A DNA stretch of 64,000 nucleotides, taken from assembly GCF_900108185.1 (NCBI RefSeq), contig NZ_FNVA01000002.1, positions 310,001 to 374,000 of the forward strand, read 5' to 3'. Position 1 is the stretch's first letter. Each line of letters starts with the position of its first letter. The notes beneath the pieces were generated by a model. That model was not told the origin of the DNA. It saw only the letters and a program-made list of their open reading frames with translations, and did no database searches. Positions 35,818 through 44,729 of this stretch are shown one piece after another. The DNA is from Bryocella elongata (GTDB taxonomy: Bacteria > Acidobacteriota > Terriglobia > Terriglobales > Acidobacteriaceae). The position numbers and the translations under genes are program-made.

Positions 35818-37326
35818 TTACATCAGGCTTGCATCGCTGCCAAGCCCGTACTCCTTCAACTTCCGGTAAAGCGTCGTCTTGCCAATCCCCAGAAGCTTCG
35901 CCGCCATCAACTTGTCGCCCTTCAGCTGCCGGATCGTATTGAGGATCGCCTGTTTCTCCAACTCGGCAATGGAGAGCACTGCTTGTGGTGCGATGCTTCC
36001 CAATGGAATCTCCTCTGGAGCTGCCGAAAGAGCCATCGTGTCGGTCGGATTCGTCGCGTGAGCATTGTGATACTGCACCTGGGTCGGGAAGTCGGCCAGA
36101 TGCAGGACCGGTCCGCTCGACAGGGCGCAGGCACGCTCGATCGCGTTCTCCAGCTCTCGCACATTGCCTGGCCAGTCGTATTCCACGATCATTCGGAGAG
36201 CGTCGTCGGAGAACGTAAAGGCCGTGCCCGTCTGGCGCTGCAGGTTGTCGAGGATATGCGCCGCCAGCAGCGGAATATCAGCCCGTCGCTCCCGCAGCGG
36301 TGGGATGCGCAGCGTCACTACGTTCAACCGGAAGTAGAGATCCTTCCGGAATCGCCCGGTCTCCACCATCGCCAGAAGGTCACGGTTGGTCGCCGCAAGG
36401 ATTCGCGCCTGGATCGGAACCGCCTGCGTAGCTCCTACAGGACGCACCTCTTTCTCCTGCAGAGCGCGAAGCAACTTCGCCTGCAGATCCAGCGGAAGCT
36501 CTCCGATCTCATCCAGAAAGACCGTCCCGCCTTCCGCCGCGGCGAGTAGACCCGTCTTCGATCGGTTCGCTCCCGTGAACGCACCCTTGACGTAGCCGAA
36601 GAGTTCGCTCTCGATCAACGTAGGAACCAGCGATCCGCAATCGACAGGGATGAACGGCTTGGAGGCATTCGGTCCATTCTGGTGAATGGAGCGCGCGATG
36701 AGCTCCTTGCCCACGCCGCTCTCTCCCAGAATCAACACCGGATGCGACGTCGTCGAGACCTTCGAGAGGATTCGGTACAGCTTCTCCATTACCGGAGAGT
36801 GGCCGACGATGCCTCCCATGCCGGAGTCTGTGCGAAGCTTCTCCCGCAGGTTGCGACTCTCGACATCAAACACGCGCCTTTGACTGGAGCGCTCGAGGAC
36901 GGTCGATACCTCCTCCAGCGTAAAGGGCTTCGTCAGATAGTCGGTCGCACCCGTCCGCATCGCTTCCACTGCCGAACTCACCGTAGCGAACGCCGTCATC
37001 ACGATGACGATGACGTCAGGCTGCTTGGCGCGAACCTCTTCCAGCAACGTAAGTCCGCTGCCGCCCGGCAGCTTCAGGTCGAGAAGGATGATGTCGATCG
37101 GATGATGAGCCAGCACCGCGCGCCCGGTTTGAACGGAGTCGGCCGTATGCACAATGAAGCCAAGACTCGCTGCAATCTCGGCGCAGGCGCTTCGCACGGG
37201 TTGATCGTCGTCAACAATCAGGACGTGCACCGGAGGTTGCCGCTCCCCAGCGGCTCGCGATGGCGCCGGCCTGTTGTCGGTGATGGTTGAGGATGTGCTG
37301 CTCGGCGGAGTTACTTTGCTCTCCAT
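35818..37326 (-). CDS. NtrC-family sigma-54-dependent response regulator
   Basis: 502 residues in three parts: receiver (phospho-acceptor D83 in IILLDLKLPGG, acidic pair in LIVDDDQ), AAA+ domain with Walker A GESGVGKE (201-208), the sigma-54 contact loop KGAFTGA (247-253) and Walker B GGTVFLDEIGEL (266-277), and a C-terminal Fis-type helix-turn-helix (MAAKLLGIGKTTLYRKLKEYGL). It would activate sigma-54 promoters when phosphorylated, presumably by the kinase 10 bp upstream. ATG 37326 has AGGAAG upstream. I found no convincing -24/-12 promoter near, so targets are unknown. Confidence 0.93.
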   Translation of the reverse strand: MESKVTPPSSTSSTITDNRPAPSRAAGERQPPVHVLIVDDDQPVRSACAEIAASLGFIVHTADSVQTGRAVLAHHPIDIILLDLKLPGGSGLTLLEEVRAKQPDVIVIVMTAFATVSSAVEAMRTGATDYLTKPFTLEEVSTVLERSSQRRVFDVESRNLREKLRTDSGMGGIVGHSPVMEKLYRILSKVSTTSHPVLILGESGVGKELIARSIHQNGPNASKPFIPVDCGSLVPTLIESELFGYVKGAFTGANRSKTGLLAAAEGGTVFLDEIGELPLDLQAKLLRALQEKEVRPVGATQAVPIQARILAATNRDLLAMVETGRFRKDLYFRLNVVTLRIPPLRERRADIPLLAAHILDNLQRQTGTAFTFSDDALRMIVEYDWPGNVRELENAIERACALSSGPVLHLADFPTQVQYHNAHATNPTDTMALSAAPEEIPLGSIAPQAVLSIAELEKQAILNTIRQLKGDKLMAAKLLGIGKTTLYRKLKEYGLGSDASLM

Positions 37327-37336
37327 GAAATCTTCC

Positions 37337-38275
37337 TCAGTGGCCCATGCGCGGTTCCTGCGGTGCAGCCGGCTGCGCGCCGGTCGCCGAGGACTCATTG
37401 TTGCGTTGGGCTGGCCAGCTCAACGAGAAGGTACTTCCTTGTCCGGGGCGCGAGCGGATGGACAATCTAGCTCCTGTGGCGCCTGCGAGTTCATGTACGA
37501 CTCGGTGCCCAAGACCGCGTTCAGAGCCCGACATCGGATCAGACGGCAGCAGAAATGCCGCCGCCATCTCTGCCGAGATGCCTGGACCGTTGTCCGTCAC
37601 CTCGAGCAATGTTCGCTTTCCCGATCGCCGCAGAGTCACTGCGATACGCCCCTTCGGGGTCGCGTCTTGTCGCGTACCGCTCTTATCGGCCAATGGGCGG
37701 CGACTGGACAAGCCGCTTGGCGCAAGAGTCTGGGCCGCGTGACAAACCAGGTTGACGACAATACGCTCGAGCGACTCGGCCGGTGGCGTAGCCCACTCGT
37801 CCAGGCCATCCCCAATCTCCATCTCAAGCTTCGCGTAAGGAAACGCGAGCGACCGCAACAGGGGTTCCATCTGGCGAAACTTCGTGGCAGGTAAATAGGA
37901 CTTCCCCGCAATAGGGGGACGACCATTTCCCGCCGCAGGCTCCGAGTGCGCTGAGACCCGGGCCGAAGCTCCGCTCCGCTCCGTCAGCTGGTCGAGCAGT
38001 CGCTCGACCAGCCCGGAGCTCCTTCGCGCCAGCTCGTTCAGCTCGCGCGCGTAATGAAGGTGGCGCGGTCTCAGGACGCCGGGCTGCTGCAGCAGATCGC
38101 AATAGAGCAGCAGCGCGCTCAGGATATTCGCCGCGTCATGCGCCACCGCGGTCGTCTCACCCACTTCAGGAATTGCGCCGGATAGGAGGACAGACCCCAC
38201 CGCGGCGCCCGTATGCGACCGAGGTGGAGATAACGAGAATCTTGCGGCCGTAAAACTCTGCGGAAGAGCCTGCAT
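37337..38275 (-). CDS. Soluble histidine kinase
   Basis: About 312 residues with no membrane helix and no sensor domain of known kind. The likely phospho-acceptor is H46 in TTAVAHDAANILSALLLYCDLL. The ATPase domain has an N-box (RIVVNLVCHAAQTL), a G1 box (EVTDNGPGISAEM), a G2-like GLGHRVVHEL and a final QGSTFSLSWP. N-box Asn and G1 Asp are present. ATG 38275 is the first start that leaves a compact N-terminus. It ends 10 bp before the NtrC-type gene, so the two are co-transcribed and probably cognate; the signal must be cytoplasmic or arrive through a partner. Confidence 0.82.
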   Translation of the reverse strand: MQALPQSFTAARFSLSPPRSHTGAAVGSVLLSGAIPEVGETTAVAHDAANILSALLLYCDLLQQPGVLRPRHLHYARELNELARRSSGLVERLLDQLTERSGASARVSAHSEPAAGNGRPPIAGKSYLPATKFRQMEPLLRSLAFPYAKLEMEIGDGLDEWATPPAESLERIVVNLVCHAAQTLAPSGLSSRRPLADKSGTRQDATPKGRIAVTLRRSGKRTLLEVTDNGPGISAEMAAAFLLPSDPMSGSERGLGHRVVHELAGATGARLSIRSRPGQGSTFSLSWPAQRNNESSATGAQPAAPQEPRMGH

Positions 38276-38810
38276 AGAGATCTCTGTTCCCTGGCGGACT
38301 CGGACACCCTTCACGCTGCCGCAAATGACAGCACCGCATGCCAAAACCCGTCGGGGAACTGTGGTTACGGAGAAAATCCCAACACTTCGAGTACCAAACT
38401 GGAATCTCTGTCCGCAACTGCTGCAACTGCCAACGTTTGCTCGCATTATAGAGAGTGAGAGCAAACCCGTCTTTTATGTAATTCCATCCCAAATCGGAAC
38501 AGTAAAATCCGTGCTCGTTCTAGCGGCCTTCACTATCAGTCACTTATGCGCATTCCCGGTTTGGTATGGCTATTCCCGAAATTGATCCAAAGTGTACGCC
38601 TAAATTTATTGTCTGGCGGTTCGCGCTAGAAAATTCGCTACGAGAAAATTCGGCGCCCAAACCTTGCCTGTATGAAATCGGTAAGCGTCCGTTTCCCACA
38701 ACTCGCCTCGGCTCACACCTGTGATGTCACCTACCCGAGTGGCGTGGCTTGCAGCGCGAGTCCCGGAGCGGTAGTTCCTGATGTCGGCCTCTCGTTCCTA
38801 TAATGGCGGG
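38276..38810. promoter_or_regulatory. Long AT-rich intergenic region between the kinase operon and RNase PH
   Basis: A gap of about 535 bp, clearly lower in GC than the rest (38455-38650). A perfect TATAAT lies on the minus strand at 38450-38445 (the -35 is poor, AAAGAC-like), in position for the kinase operon. No gene is recognised; frames here are short. The low GC could mark a regulatory or acquired stretch. Confidence 0.4.
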
Positions 38811-39560
38811 ATGGTTGAAGCTTTGAAGCAACAAATATTCCGCTCCGGCGGACGTGGAGCGGGCGATGCGCGTCCGCTGAAGATGACTCCGGGGTGGGCC
38901 GCGACGGCCGAAGGCTCGGTGCTCATCGAAGTTGGTCATACGAAGGTGCTGTGCAACGCTACGGTGGACAATGGGGTGCCCGGCTGGCTGCGTAACTCGG
39001 GACGCGGTTGGGTCACAGCGGAGTATGGCATGCTCCCGCGAGCGACGCTGACCCGAACAGCTCGTGAGGCCGAGAAAGGTAAGATCGGTGGCCGTACACA
39101 CGAGATACAACGTTTGATCGGCCGCAGCCTGCGCAGTGTCGTGGATATGAAGGCCCTCGGGGAGCGAACCGTGACCCTGGACTGCGATGTCCTCCAGGCC
39201 GACGGGGGGACGCGCACCGCGGCCATTACCGGAGCTTGTGTTGCGCTGGCGATCGCGCTCGACAAGCTCGTCGCAGCCGGAACCTTGAAGGCTTCTCCGA
39301 TCCGCGAAATGGTCGCGGCGACGAGCGTGGGTGTTGTGGACGGCGACGTCCTGCTGGATCTGGCCTACGAGGAAGACTCCCGTGCTGACGTGGACATGAA
39401 TGTGGTGATGACAGCATCGGGCGGCCTGGTAGAGACCCAGGCGACGGCAGAGCACGACACCTACTCGCGTGCGCAGCTCAACGAGATGCTGGATATTGCA
39501 GAGAAGGGTATTCAAGTGCTGCTGGCGGCTCAGCTGGATTGCCTGAAGGCAGCAAGGTAA
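38811..39560 (+). CDS. rph: Ribonuclease PH
   Basis: A 249-residue phosphorolytic 3'-5' exoribonuclease that trims tRNA 3' ends. Family features: [88 protein letters not shown] and [20 protein letters not shown] 38811 is preferred; ATG 38781 would add ten atypical residues. Followed by a stem-loop at 39580-39616. Confidence 0.95.
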   Translation: MVEALKQQIFRSGGRGAGDARPLKMTPGWAATAEGSVLIEVGHTKVLCNATVDNGVPGWLRNSGRGWVTAEYGMLPRATLTRTAREAEKGKIGGRTHEIQRLIGRSLRSVVDMKALGERTVTLDCDVLQADGGTRTAAITGACVALAIALDKLVAAGTLKASPIREMVAATSVGVVDGDVLLDLAYEEDSRADVDMNVVMTASGGLVETQATAEHDTYSRAQLNEMLDIAEKGIQVLLAAQLDCLKAAR

Positions 39561-39579
39561 ACGCATAAGCGATCCCGTC

Positions 39580-39616
39580 CGCGGTCCGTCGCCGGTGATT
39601 CGGGTGACGGACCGCG
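39580..39616 (+). terminator. Hairpin after rph
   Basis: An 11-bp perfect stem (CGCGGTCCGTC with GACGGACCGCG) and a 15-base loop lie 19 bp after the rph stop. No direct T-run follows; CTCTTTTGG lies about 20 bp further on. Confidence 0.5.
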
Positions 39617-39703
39617 AACGTCAAGTCCCAAGCGACTCTTTTGGCTCTGTTGCATCGAAGAGCCAGCACGATACCCTCGATGCTTGAGAAGGAGAACCCC
39701 GCC

Positions 39704-39979
39704 ATGTCCTGCCATCACTTTGAACATCTCAAGCCCGTTCCTCCAGCCTCGGAGAGCTACAAGAAAGGCTGTGAGGAGTGCAACAAGACCGGCGGCTGGT
39801 GGGTGCACCTGCGCGAGTGCCTGGTGTGTGGCAAGGTCGGCTGCTGCGACTCCTCGCCGAGCAAGCATGCCACCAAGCACTTCCACGAGACCAAGCATCC
39901 CGTGATGCGCTCGGTCGAGCCGGGCGAGACGTGGGGATATTGCTACGTCGACGGCAACATGGTGGAGATGGGGAAGTGA
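39704..39979 (+). CDS. UBP-type zinc finger protein
   Basis: A 91-residue protein consisting of one zf-UBP domain: CHHFEHL, GCEECNKTGGWWVHLRECLVCGKVGCCDSSPSKHATKHFHETKHPVMRSVEPGETWGYCYVDG. The Cys and His spacing matches the zinc-binding ubiquitin-specific-protease fold, which also occurs as small stand-alone bacterial proteins of unknown role. ATG 39704 has AAGGAG 10 bases upstream; ATG 39680 is an alternative. The stop codon TGA is part of the first AGTGAGT heptamer of a repeat array. Confidence 0.88.
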   Translation: MSCHHFEHLKPVPPASESYKKGCEECNKTGGWWVHLRECLVCGKVGCCDSSPSKHATKHFHETKHPVMRSVEPGETWGYCYVDGNMVEMGK

Positions 39980-40051
39980 GTAATGGACAGTGAGTAGAGA
40001 GCAGAGGAACCTCGTCTACTCTCTACTCACTGATGTCTACTCACTCGGCTT
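39975..40051. repeat. Inverted pair of AGTGAGT heptamer arrays between convergent genes
   Basis: On the plus strand AGTGAGT, AATGGAC, AGTGAGT, AGAGAGC (39975-40002); on the minus strand, starting 6 bases after the M28 stop, AGTGAGT, AGACATC, AGTGAGT, AGAGAGT, AGACGAG. The arrays face each other, and GAGTAGAGAG can pair with CTCTCTACTC, so the RNA of either gene ends in a hairpin. Confidence 0.75.
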
Positions 40052-41749
40052 CTACTGCTTCTCAAACCGGTGAAAGAAGCTCGAATCCAGATAGTGCGGT
40101 GTCGCTGGATTGTTCGCAACTTCGGTCGCCAGGTCGGCGTAGAAGCTGTTGAACTGCGCGGCAGCGACGAGGTCGACGGGCTGGTCCAGATCATCCGTCG
40201 TTGAGTGATACCGCTGCGCCAGCCAGTTGCGCCAGGCCTTGTACTCGGGGGTGCCGAACTCCCAACCGAACTTCATGGCGAGGGCGGGGACGCCGGCCTG
40301 CACGAAGCTGTATTGATCCGTGCGGGTGAAGCTGTTGCGATCGGGCTCGGGATCGTTGGCGATGATGATGTGGTGCTCTGCGCCGACCTTGCGGGCGTCG
40401 TCGCCCAGCGTCGATTCGGCCAGCCCTTGTACATGCAGCTTCTTGAAGGCGAACAGCGGCATGAACATGTCGAGGTTCAGGTCGGCGGTCAGCGTGCTCG
40501 CGGGCACCGTGGGGTGGCTGGCGAAGTAGCGTGAGCCGAGCAGGCCTTTCTCTTCCGCGGTGAAGCATAGAAAGAGGATGCTGCGCTTGGGACGCTCGCC
40601 CTTGGCGGCTCGGGCGCTCATCAGTTTGGCGGTCTCGAGGACCGTGGCGACACCCGAAGCGTCGTCCATGGCGCCGTTGTAGATGCGCTTGTTGGGGTCG
40701 GCGGGGGGCGTGGTGACGGGTTCGCCGACGCCGAGGTGATCGAGGTGCGCGGAGACCAGAACATACTCGGCCTTCAGCTTGGGGTCGGAGCCTTCGAGCT
40801 TCGCCACGATGTTGGGCGAGACTACCGTCGAGTGCTCCACGGAGACGTGAGCCTTGACCGACTTGTGCAGGTCGAAGCGGGGCAGCGGCTTCTGGGCGTC
40901 GGCGAGGGCGAGGAGTTCGGCGAAGGTGTGACCCGTGCCGGCGAAGAGCTTCTCAGCCTCGGCGGGATTCATCGTGACGCTGAGGGTGTGATTGTGGAAG
41001 TTGGCCAGCGCCGGATGTTCCTTCGCGACGGCGAGGTCGGCAGGCGTCGCGGCGAGGGTCATGGCAGGCTGCGACGCGCCGGTGGCGACGCGCTCGAAGC
41101 CGAAGTCCATGGACTTGGGCGTGGGGATGCTGATGACGCCGACGATGCCGAGCTCGGCCAGCTCGCGCGCGTGGGGCGAGGTGCGGGCGTAGCTCTTCAG
41201 CGGGCCGGGAAGATCCGAGGGACCGCCGTTGATCTCGACGACGATCTTGCCCTTGAGTGAGGCGGCAGGGAGATCGGCGGAGTTGAAGTCGTCGTAGCCG
41301 CTTTCGGGCAGGTGCAGACCGTAGCCGATGAAGACGATGGGAGCGCTCACGTCGCCCGGCGGGTTGGAGCGGGCTCCGAGGATGGCGTCCTTGCCGAGAA
41401 CGAGCGGGGCGGTCTTGCCGTCGTTGGTCAACGCGAGCGAGGACTTCGACTGGTCGACACGGGTCACGTCGAAGTGCACCTGCTGGAACCAGCCGCCGTT
41501 CTCTCCGGCAGGCTTCAGGCCGTCGGCCTTGAACTGATTCACCACGTAGTCGGCGGCCTTGAGGTACTCGGGCGAGCCCGTGAGGCGGCCCTGCATTGCG
41601 TCGCTGGCCAGGTATTGCACGTGGGCCCACCACTGTTTGCCGTGGGCTAGATCGGTAGATGGATCGGTGTCGGCGGGCAGGGCGGAGAACGCCAGCGTGG
41701 CGGGAAGGAGCGTGGCAGCGGTGGCAAGACGAAGGACGCGGCTGTTCAT
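40052..41749 (-). CDS. M28-family metallopeptidase with PA domain, secreted
   Basis: 565 residues: signal peptide (TAATLLPATLAFSALPA), a PA insert (about 110-260) and an M28 Zn-dependent aminopeptidase domain. Metal ligands appear in LVSAHLDHLGVG (His/Asp), NGAMDDASGVATVLE (Asp), CFTAEEKGLLGS (catalytic Glu pair) and RYHSTTDDLDQP (His). It would remove N-terminal residues from peptides in the periplasm or outside the cell. ATG 41749 opens the signal peptide. The array of heptamers follows its stop. Confidence 0.92.
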   Translation of the reverse strand: MNSRVLRLATAATLLPATLAFSALPADTDPSTDLAHGKQWWAHVQYLASDAMQGRLTGSPEYLKAADYVVNQFKADGLKPAGENGGWFQQVHFDVTRVDQSKSSLALTNDGKTAPLVLGKDAILGARSNPPGDVSAPIVFIGYGLHLPESGYDDFNSADLPAASLKGKIVVEINGGPSDLPGPLKSYARTSPHARELAELGIVGVISIPTPKSMDFGFERVATGASQPAMTLAATPADLAVAKEHPALANFHNHTLSVTMNPAEAEKLFAGTGHTFAELLALADAQKPLPRFDLHKSVKAHVSVEHSTVVSPNIVAKLEGSDPKLKAEYVLVSAHLDHLGVGEPVTTPPADPNKRIYNGAMDDASGVATVLETAKLMSARAAKGERPKRSILFLCFTAEEKGLLGSRYFASHPTVPASTLTADLNLDMFMPLFAFKKLHVQGLAESTLGDDARKVGAEHHIIIANDPEPDRNSFTRTDQYSFVQAGVPALAMKFGWEFGTPEYKAWRNWLAQRYHSTTDDLDQPVDLVAAAQFNSFYADLATEVANNPATPHYLDSSFFHRFEKQ

Positions 41750-41857
41750 CGGTGGCTCCAGCAGGTTCTGGTTTCGGTGAAGGTGAGGCTAGCACAGGCG
41801 CCGTGTCATCAGCCGTTGCGGTGGCGCTGGTATCCTGAGGGTCTCGGAGGAACCACT

Positions 41858-42106
41858 ATGTCTGAAACACCTTTGCCGCTTCCTGCTGCTCCTGTCACGA
41901 TTACGGTCCGTCCTAACGGCCCGCTGCGCGTGGAAGGCCACATCATCCTGAAGGACGTTGACGGCAAGGAATGGGACCTGACCGGCAAGCCGGCGATCAG
42001 CCTGTGCCGTTGCGGTCTCAGCGAAAAGCGTCCGTTCTGCGACGGCTCCCATGGCCGCCAGGGCTGGCAGTGCAACGTGATGGCGCCGGGCGAGAACCTG
42101 GGCTAG
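41858..42106 (+). CDS. CDGSH iron-sulfur domain protein
   Basis: An 82-residue protein with one CDGSH motif: CRCGLSEKRPFCDGSH, the C-x-C-x(8)-C-x3-H pattern that binds a 2Fe-2S cluster with three Cys and one His. The N-terminal ~45 residues (ITVRPNGPLRVEGHIILKDVDGKEW) match small bacterial CDGSH proteins of unknown redox role. ATG 41858 has GGAGG upstream. The frame is open earlier, but without family sequence. Confidence 0.9.
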   Translation: MSETPLPLPAAPVTITVRPNGPLRVEGHIILKDVDGKEWDLTGKPAISLCRCGLSEKRPFCDGSHGRQGWQCNVMAPGENLG

Positions 42107-42509
42107 GCGAATCGGGGGCGGGGTACCCCCCCCCTCCCCCTGTTTTCTGCAAAATATTCAAACGGCGTGGGTTACGAGGGTACTTGGTGGCATCGAGCGT
42201 CGTCACGCGTCGCATGCGAGACGCGCCTTAGCGGCTCAAGTCGCTATTCGCTGAAGCTTCAAATCTCACGGCAGAAGTCCATCAGCGGTACCAGGATGTC
42301 CGGGACGACCTGCCGTTCGTTGGCTGTTGATGTGTCGGGCCTTCAGCCCTCGGACGTTCTGTAAACCCCAACCTAGGCCTGCGGCCCAGGCTAGTATGTA
42401 TCGGGCCTTTGGCCCTCCTAACGACCTGCTACGAGGTTTCGACAAAGAGCCCTAGATTCATTGTAGAGAGTTGAGACGGGAACTACGCCAAATGGCGTGC
42501 GGAGTGTCG
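42107..42509. repeat. Repeat-rich intergenic region with C-tract and three hairpins
   Basis: About 400 bp. It begins with a C-run (42127-42140) inside GTACCCCCCCCCTCCCCC, then an A-rich stretch. Further on are GGGCCTTCAGCCC (42337-42349), AGGCCTGCGGCCCAGGCCT-like arms near 42374-42392, and GGGCCTTTGGCCC (42403-42415), spaced about 35 bp apart. These resemble dispersed acidobacterial intergenic repeats. No gene is seen. Confidence 0.55.
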
Positions 42510-44393
42510 ATGACGAGGATGATGTGCTGGGCCGCGGCGGTATTGCTTGCGGCGACGTGCGGAGTGCAGGCGCAGGAGCCTGCGGCGGGCCTGAAGTATG
42601 AGCGCACGGAGGCGATGATCCCCACGCGCGACGGTGTGAAGCTGCACACGGTCCTCATCCGCCCGATCGGCAGCGAGAGCGGCGAGAAGCTGCCCTTCCT
42701 GATGCAGCGGACCCCCTACGGGGTTGATGGCGCTTCTCCGGAGAGCGTCTCGCGCTCCAAGCCGGAGCTGGCGGCGAGCGGATACATCTTTGTGTTTCAG
42801 GACATCCGCGGGCGCTACAAGAGCGAAGGCACGTTCGTGATGAACCGGCCGGTCGTCGCCCACAAGACGAAGGCCGATGTCGATGAGACCACGGACACCA
42901 ACGACACGATCAACTGGCTTCTGAAGAACGTGCCGAACAACTCGGGCAAGGTGGGCGTATTGGGGGTCAGCTATCCGGGATTCCTGGCGATGATGGCGGG
43001 GATCGACGCCAGTCCTGCGGTGAAGGCAATCAGCCCGCAGGCGCCGATGACCAACATCTGGAAGGGCGACGACTTCTTCCACAACGGCGCCTTCCGCGAG
43101 ACGTACGGCTTCGACTATGTGCAGGAGCTGGAGGCGCAGAAGACCGACGGCACCGTCGATTCCAAGGAGGATCAGTACGACTTCTTCCTGCAGCATGGCA
43201 ACTTCGAGGGCGCGGCGACCTCGGCGCACATGGAGAACCTACCGACGGCGAAGGTCTTTCTCTCGCAGCCGAGCTATGTGAAGTTCTGGCAGGACATGGC
43301 GGTTGAGCCGCACCTGAAGGCTCCGGAGGTTCCGACGCTGGAGGTGGGTGGCTACTGGGACCAGGAGGATATGTGGGGCACGCAGGCTGAGTATGCCGCG
43401 CTACGGGCCGGAGAAGAAAAGGCGGGCCTTCGGCCTGGCTCGAATCCCAATGATCCAAAGCACCGGGTCTTCATGGTGCTGGGACCGTGGAACCACGGCG
43501 GCTGGGGCCGCGGCTCCTGCACCGAGCTGATGAGCAACTGGGGCGGCGTAGGGTTCGGGGGCAAGAACATCTGCGGCGAGTACCACACGATGTTCGAAGC
43601 TCCGTTCTTCGAGTTCTACCTGAAGGGCAAGCCGGGCTTCGACCTCAAGGACACGGCCAGCTTCCGGACGGGAGAGAACGCCTGGCATCGTTATCCGGTA
43701 TGGCCTCCGGTGGAGGGATTTACGACCAGGAAGCTGTACCTGGCTCCGGAGAAGAGGGCGACGTTTACCTCGCCGTCGGGTGCGTACGACGTGAAGGCTG
43801 CGGCGTATGTCGCTGATCCTGCGGACCCGATCCCATTCCGGCATCGGCCGGTGCAGTCGACGTATGGGGATGGCTCGACCTGGCGGACGTGGCTCGTGGA
43901 GGACCAGCGGTTCGTCTCGGGACGCAAGGACCTGGCCAACTTCACCACGCCGGCTCTGGATCATGACGTAACCGTGGCTGGCGACGTGAAGGCTGATCTT
44001 TTCGCGGCGACGACGGGCACGGATGGCGATTGGATCGTGAAGCTGATCGACGTCTATCCGGATGGACAGGAGCTCATGGTGGCCGAGGAGATCCTGCGCG
44101 GGCGGTATCGCAACAGCTTTACGACGCCGGAGCCGGTGAAGCCGGGCGAGGTGAACGAGTACAAATGGAGCCTCCACGGCATGGACCACACCTTCCTGAA
44201 GGGCCACAAGATGATGGTGGAGGTGCAGTCGACGTGGTTTCCGCTCTACGACCGGAACCCGCAGACCTGGGTGGAGAACATCATGAAGGCGCCTGCGTCG
44301 GCGTACAAGGCAGAGACCATTAGCATTTATGGTTCCGCGAAGTATCCGTCGCATCTCGACCTACCGGTGTCGAGCGATAGCGAGCTGCCTTAG
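42510..44393 (+). CDS. CocE/NonD-type hydrolase (X-Pro dipeptidyl-peptidase-like), secreted
   Basis: About 627 residues: signal peptide (MMCWAAAVLLAATCGVQAQ), an alpha/beta-hydrolase domain and a C-terminal jelly-roll (from about residue 415, LDHDVTVAGDVKADLFAAT). The triad is Ser in GVSYPGF, Asp in GGYWDQED and His in GPWNHGGWG. The layout matches cocaine esterase, alpha-amino-acid ester hydrolases and glutaryl-acylases; the substrate is probably an ester or amide of an amino acid. ATG 42510 has GGAG 5 bases upstream; earlier TTG/ATG starts lack one. Confidence 0.9.
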   Translation: MTRMMCWAAAVLLAATCGVQAQEPAAGLKYERTEAMIPTRDGVKLHTVLIRPIGSESGEKLPFLMQRTPYGVDGASPESVSRSKPELAASGYIFVFQDIRGRYKSEGTFVMNRPVVAHKTKADVDETTDTNDTINWLLKNVPNNSGKVGVLGVSYPGFLAMMAGIDASPAVKAISPQAPMTNIWKGDDFFHNGAFRETYGFDYVQELEAQKTDGTVDSKEDQYDFFLQHGNFEGAATSAHMENLPTAKVFLSQPSYVKFWQDMAVEPHLKAPEVPTLEVGGYWDQEDMWGTQAEYAALRAGEEKAGLRPGSNPNDPKHRVFMVLGPWNHGGWGRGSCTELMSNWGGVGFGGKNICGEYHTMFEAPFFEFYLKGKPGFDLKDTASFRTGENAWHRYPVWPPVEGFTTRKLYLAPEKRATFTSPSGAYDVKAAAYVADPADPIPFRHRPVQSTYGDGSTWRTWLVEDQRFVSGRKDLANFTTPALDHDVTVAGDVKADLFAATTGTDGDWIVKLIDVYPDGQELMVAEEILRGRYRNSFTTPEPVKPGEVNEYKWSLHGMDHTFLKGHKMMVEVQSTWFPLYDRNPQTWVENIMKAPASAYKAETISIYGSAKYPSHLDLPVSSDSELP

Positions 44394-44729
44394 TCTTCAG
44401 CAAGAGGATGCCACGAAGGCACGGCTGCAGCCGTGCCTTCGTGGCGTTCCGGAGAGAGAAATGCAGCCTGCCTTAAGCATCCCTTCAGCGGGTCCGCGGT
44501 AAGGTCATAGACCAGAAGGCCAGCGTTACGAAGAGTTACAAACTCCGGGGAAACTTTTTGATTTCCCTAGCGTCTCCTCAGCATCAGTCCAGACAGGGGG
44601 TACCGTCCGGAGGCTCGGCGCATCCCGGCCCCCCGATGTTCCCCATGTGACTGAGAAGATTGGCGCGGAGGAGGAATTTCGCGCACGAGTTTTTCGATGC
44701 GCCATGCATCGATCTCTGGAGTTTCTCGA
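44394..44729. promoter_or_regulatory. Intergenic region before the DUF5666-like gene
   Basis: A 336-bp gap. It holds the 36-bp palindrome at 44410-44445 and, after an A/T-rich patch near 44530-44570 (ACTTTTTGATTTCC), presumably the promoter of the receptor operon. No gene is seen. Confidence 0.4.
44410..44445. repeat. 36-bp perfect palindrome, GGCACGGC family
   Basis: Each 18-base half is the exact reverse complement of the other (GCCACGAAGGCACGGCTG / CAGCCGTGCCTTCGTGGC). Placed 16 bp after the CocE-type gene, it can end transcription. Its core GGCACGGC-N4-GCCGTGCC recurs at 57784 and 61938. Confidence 0.9.
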
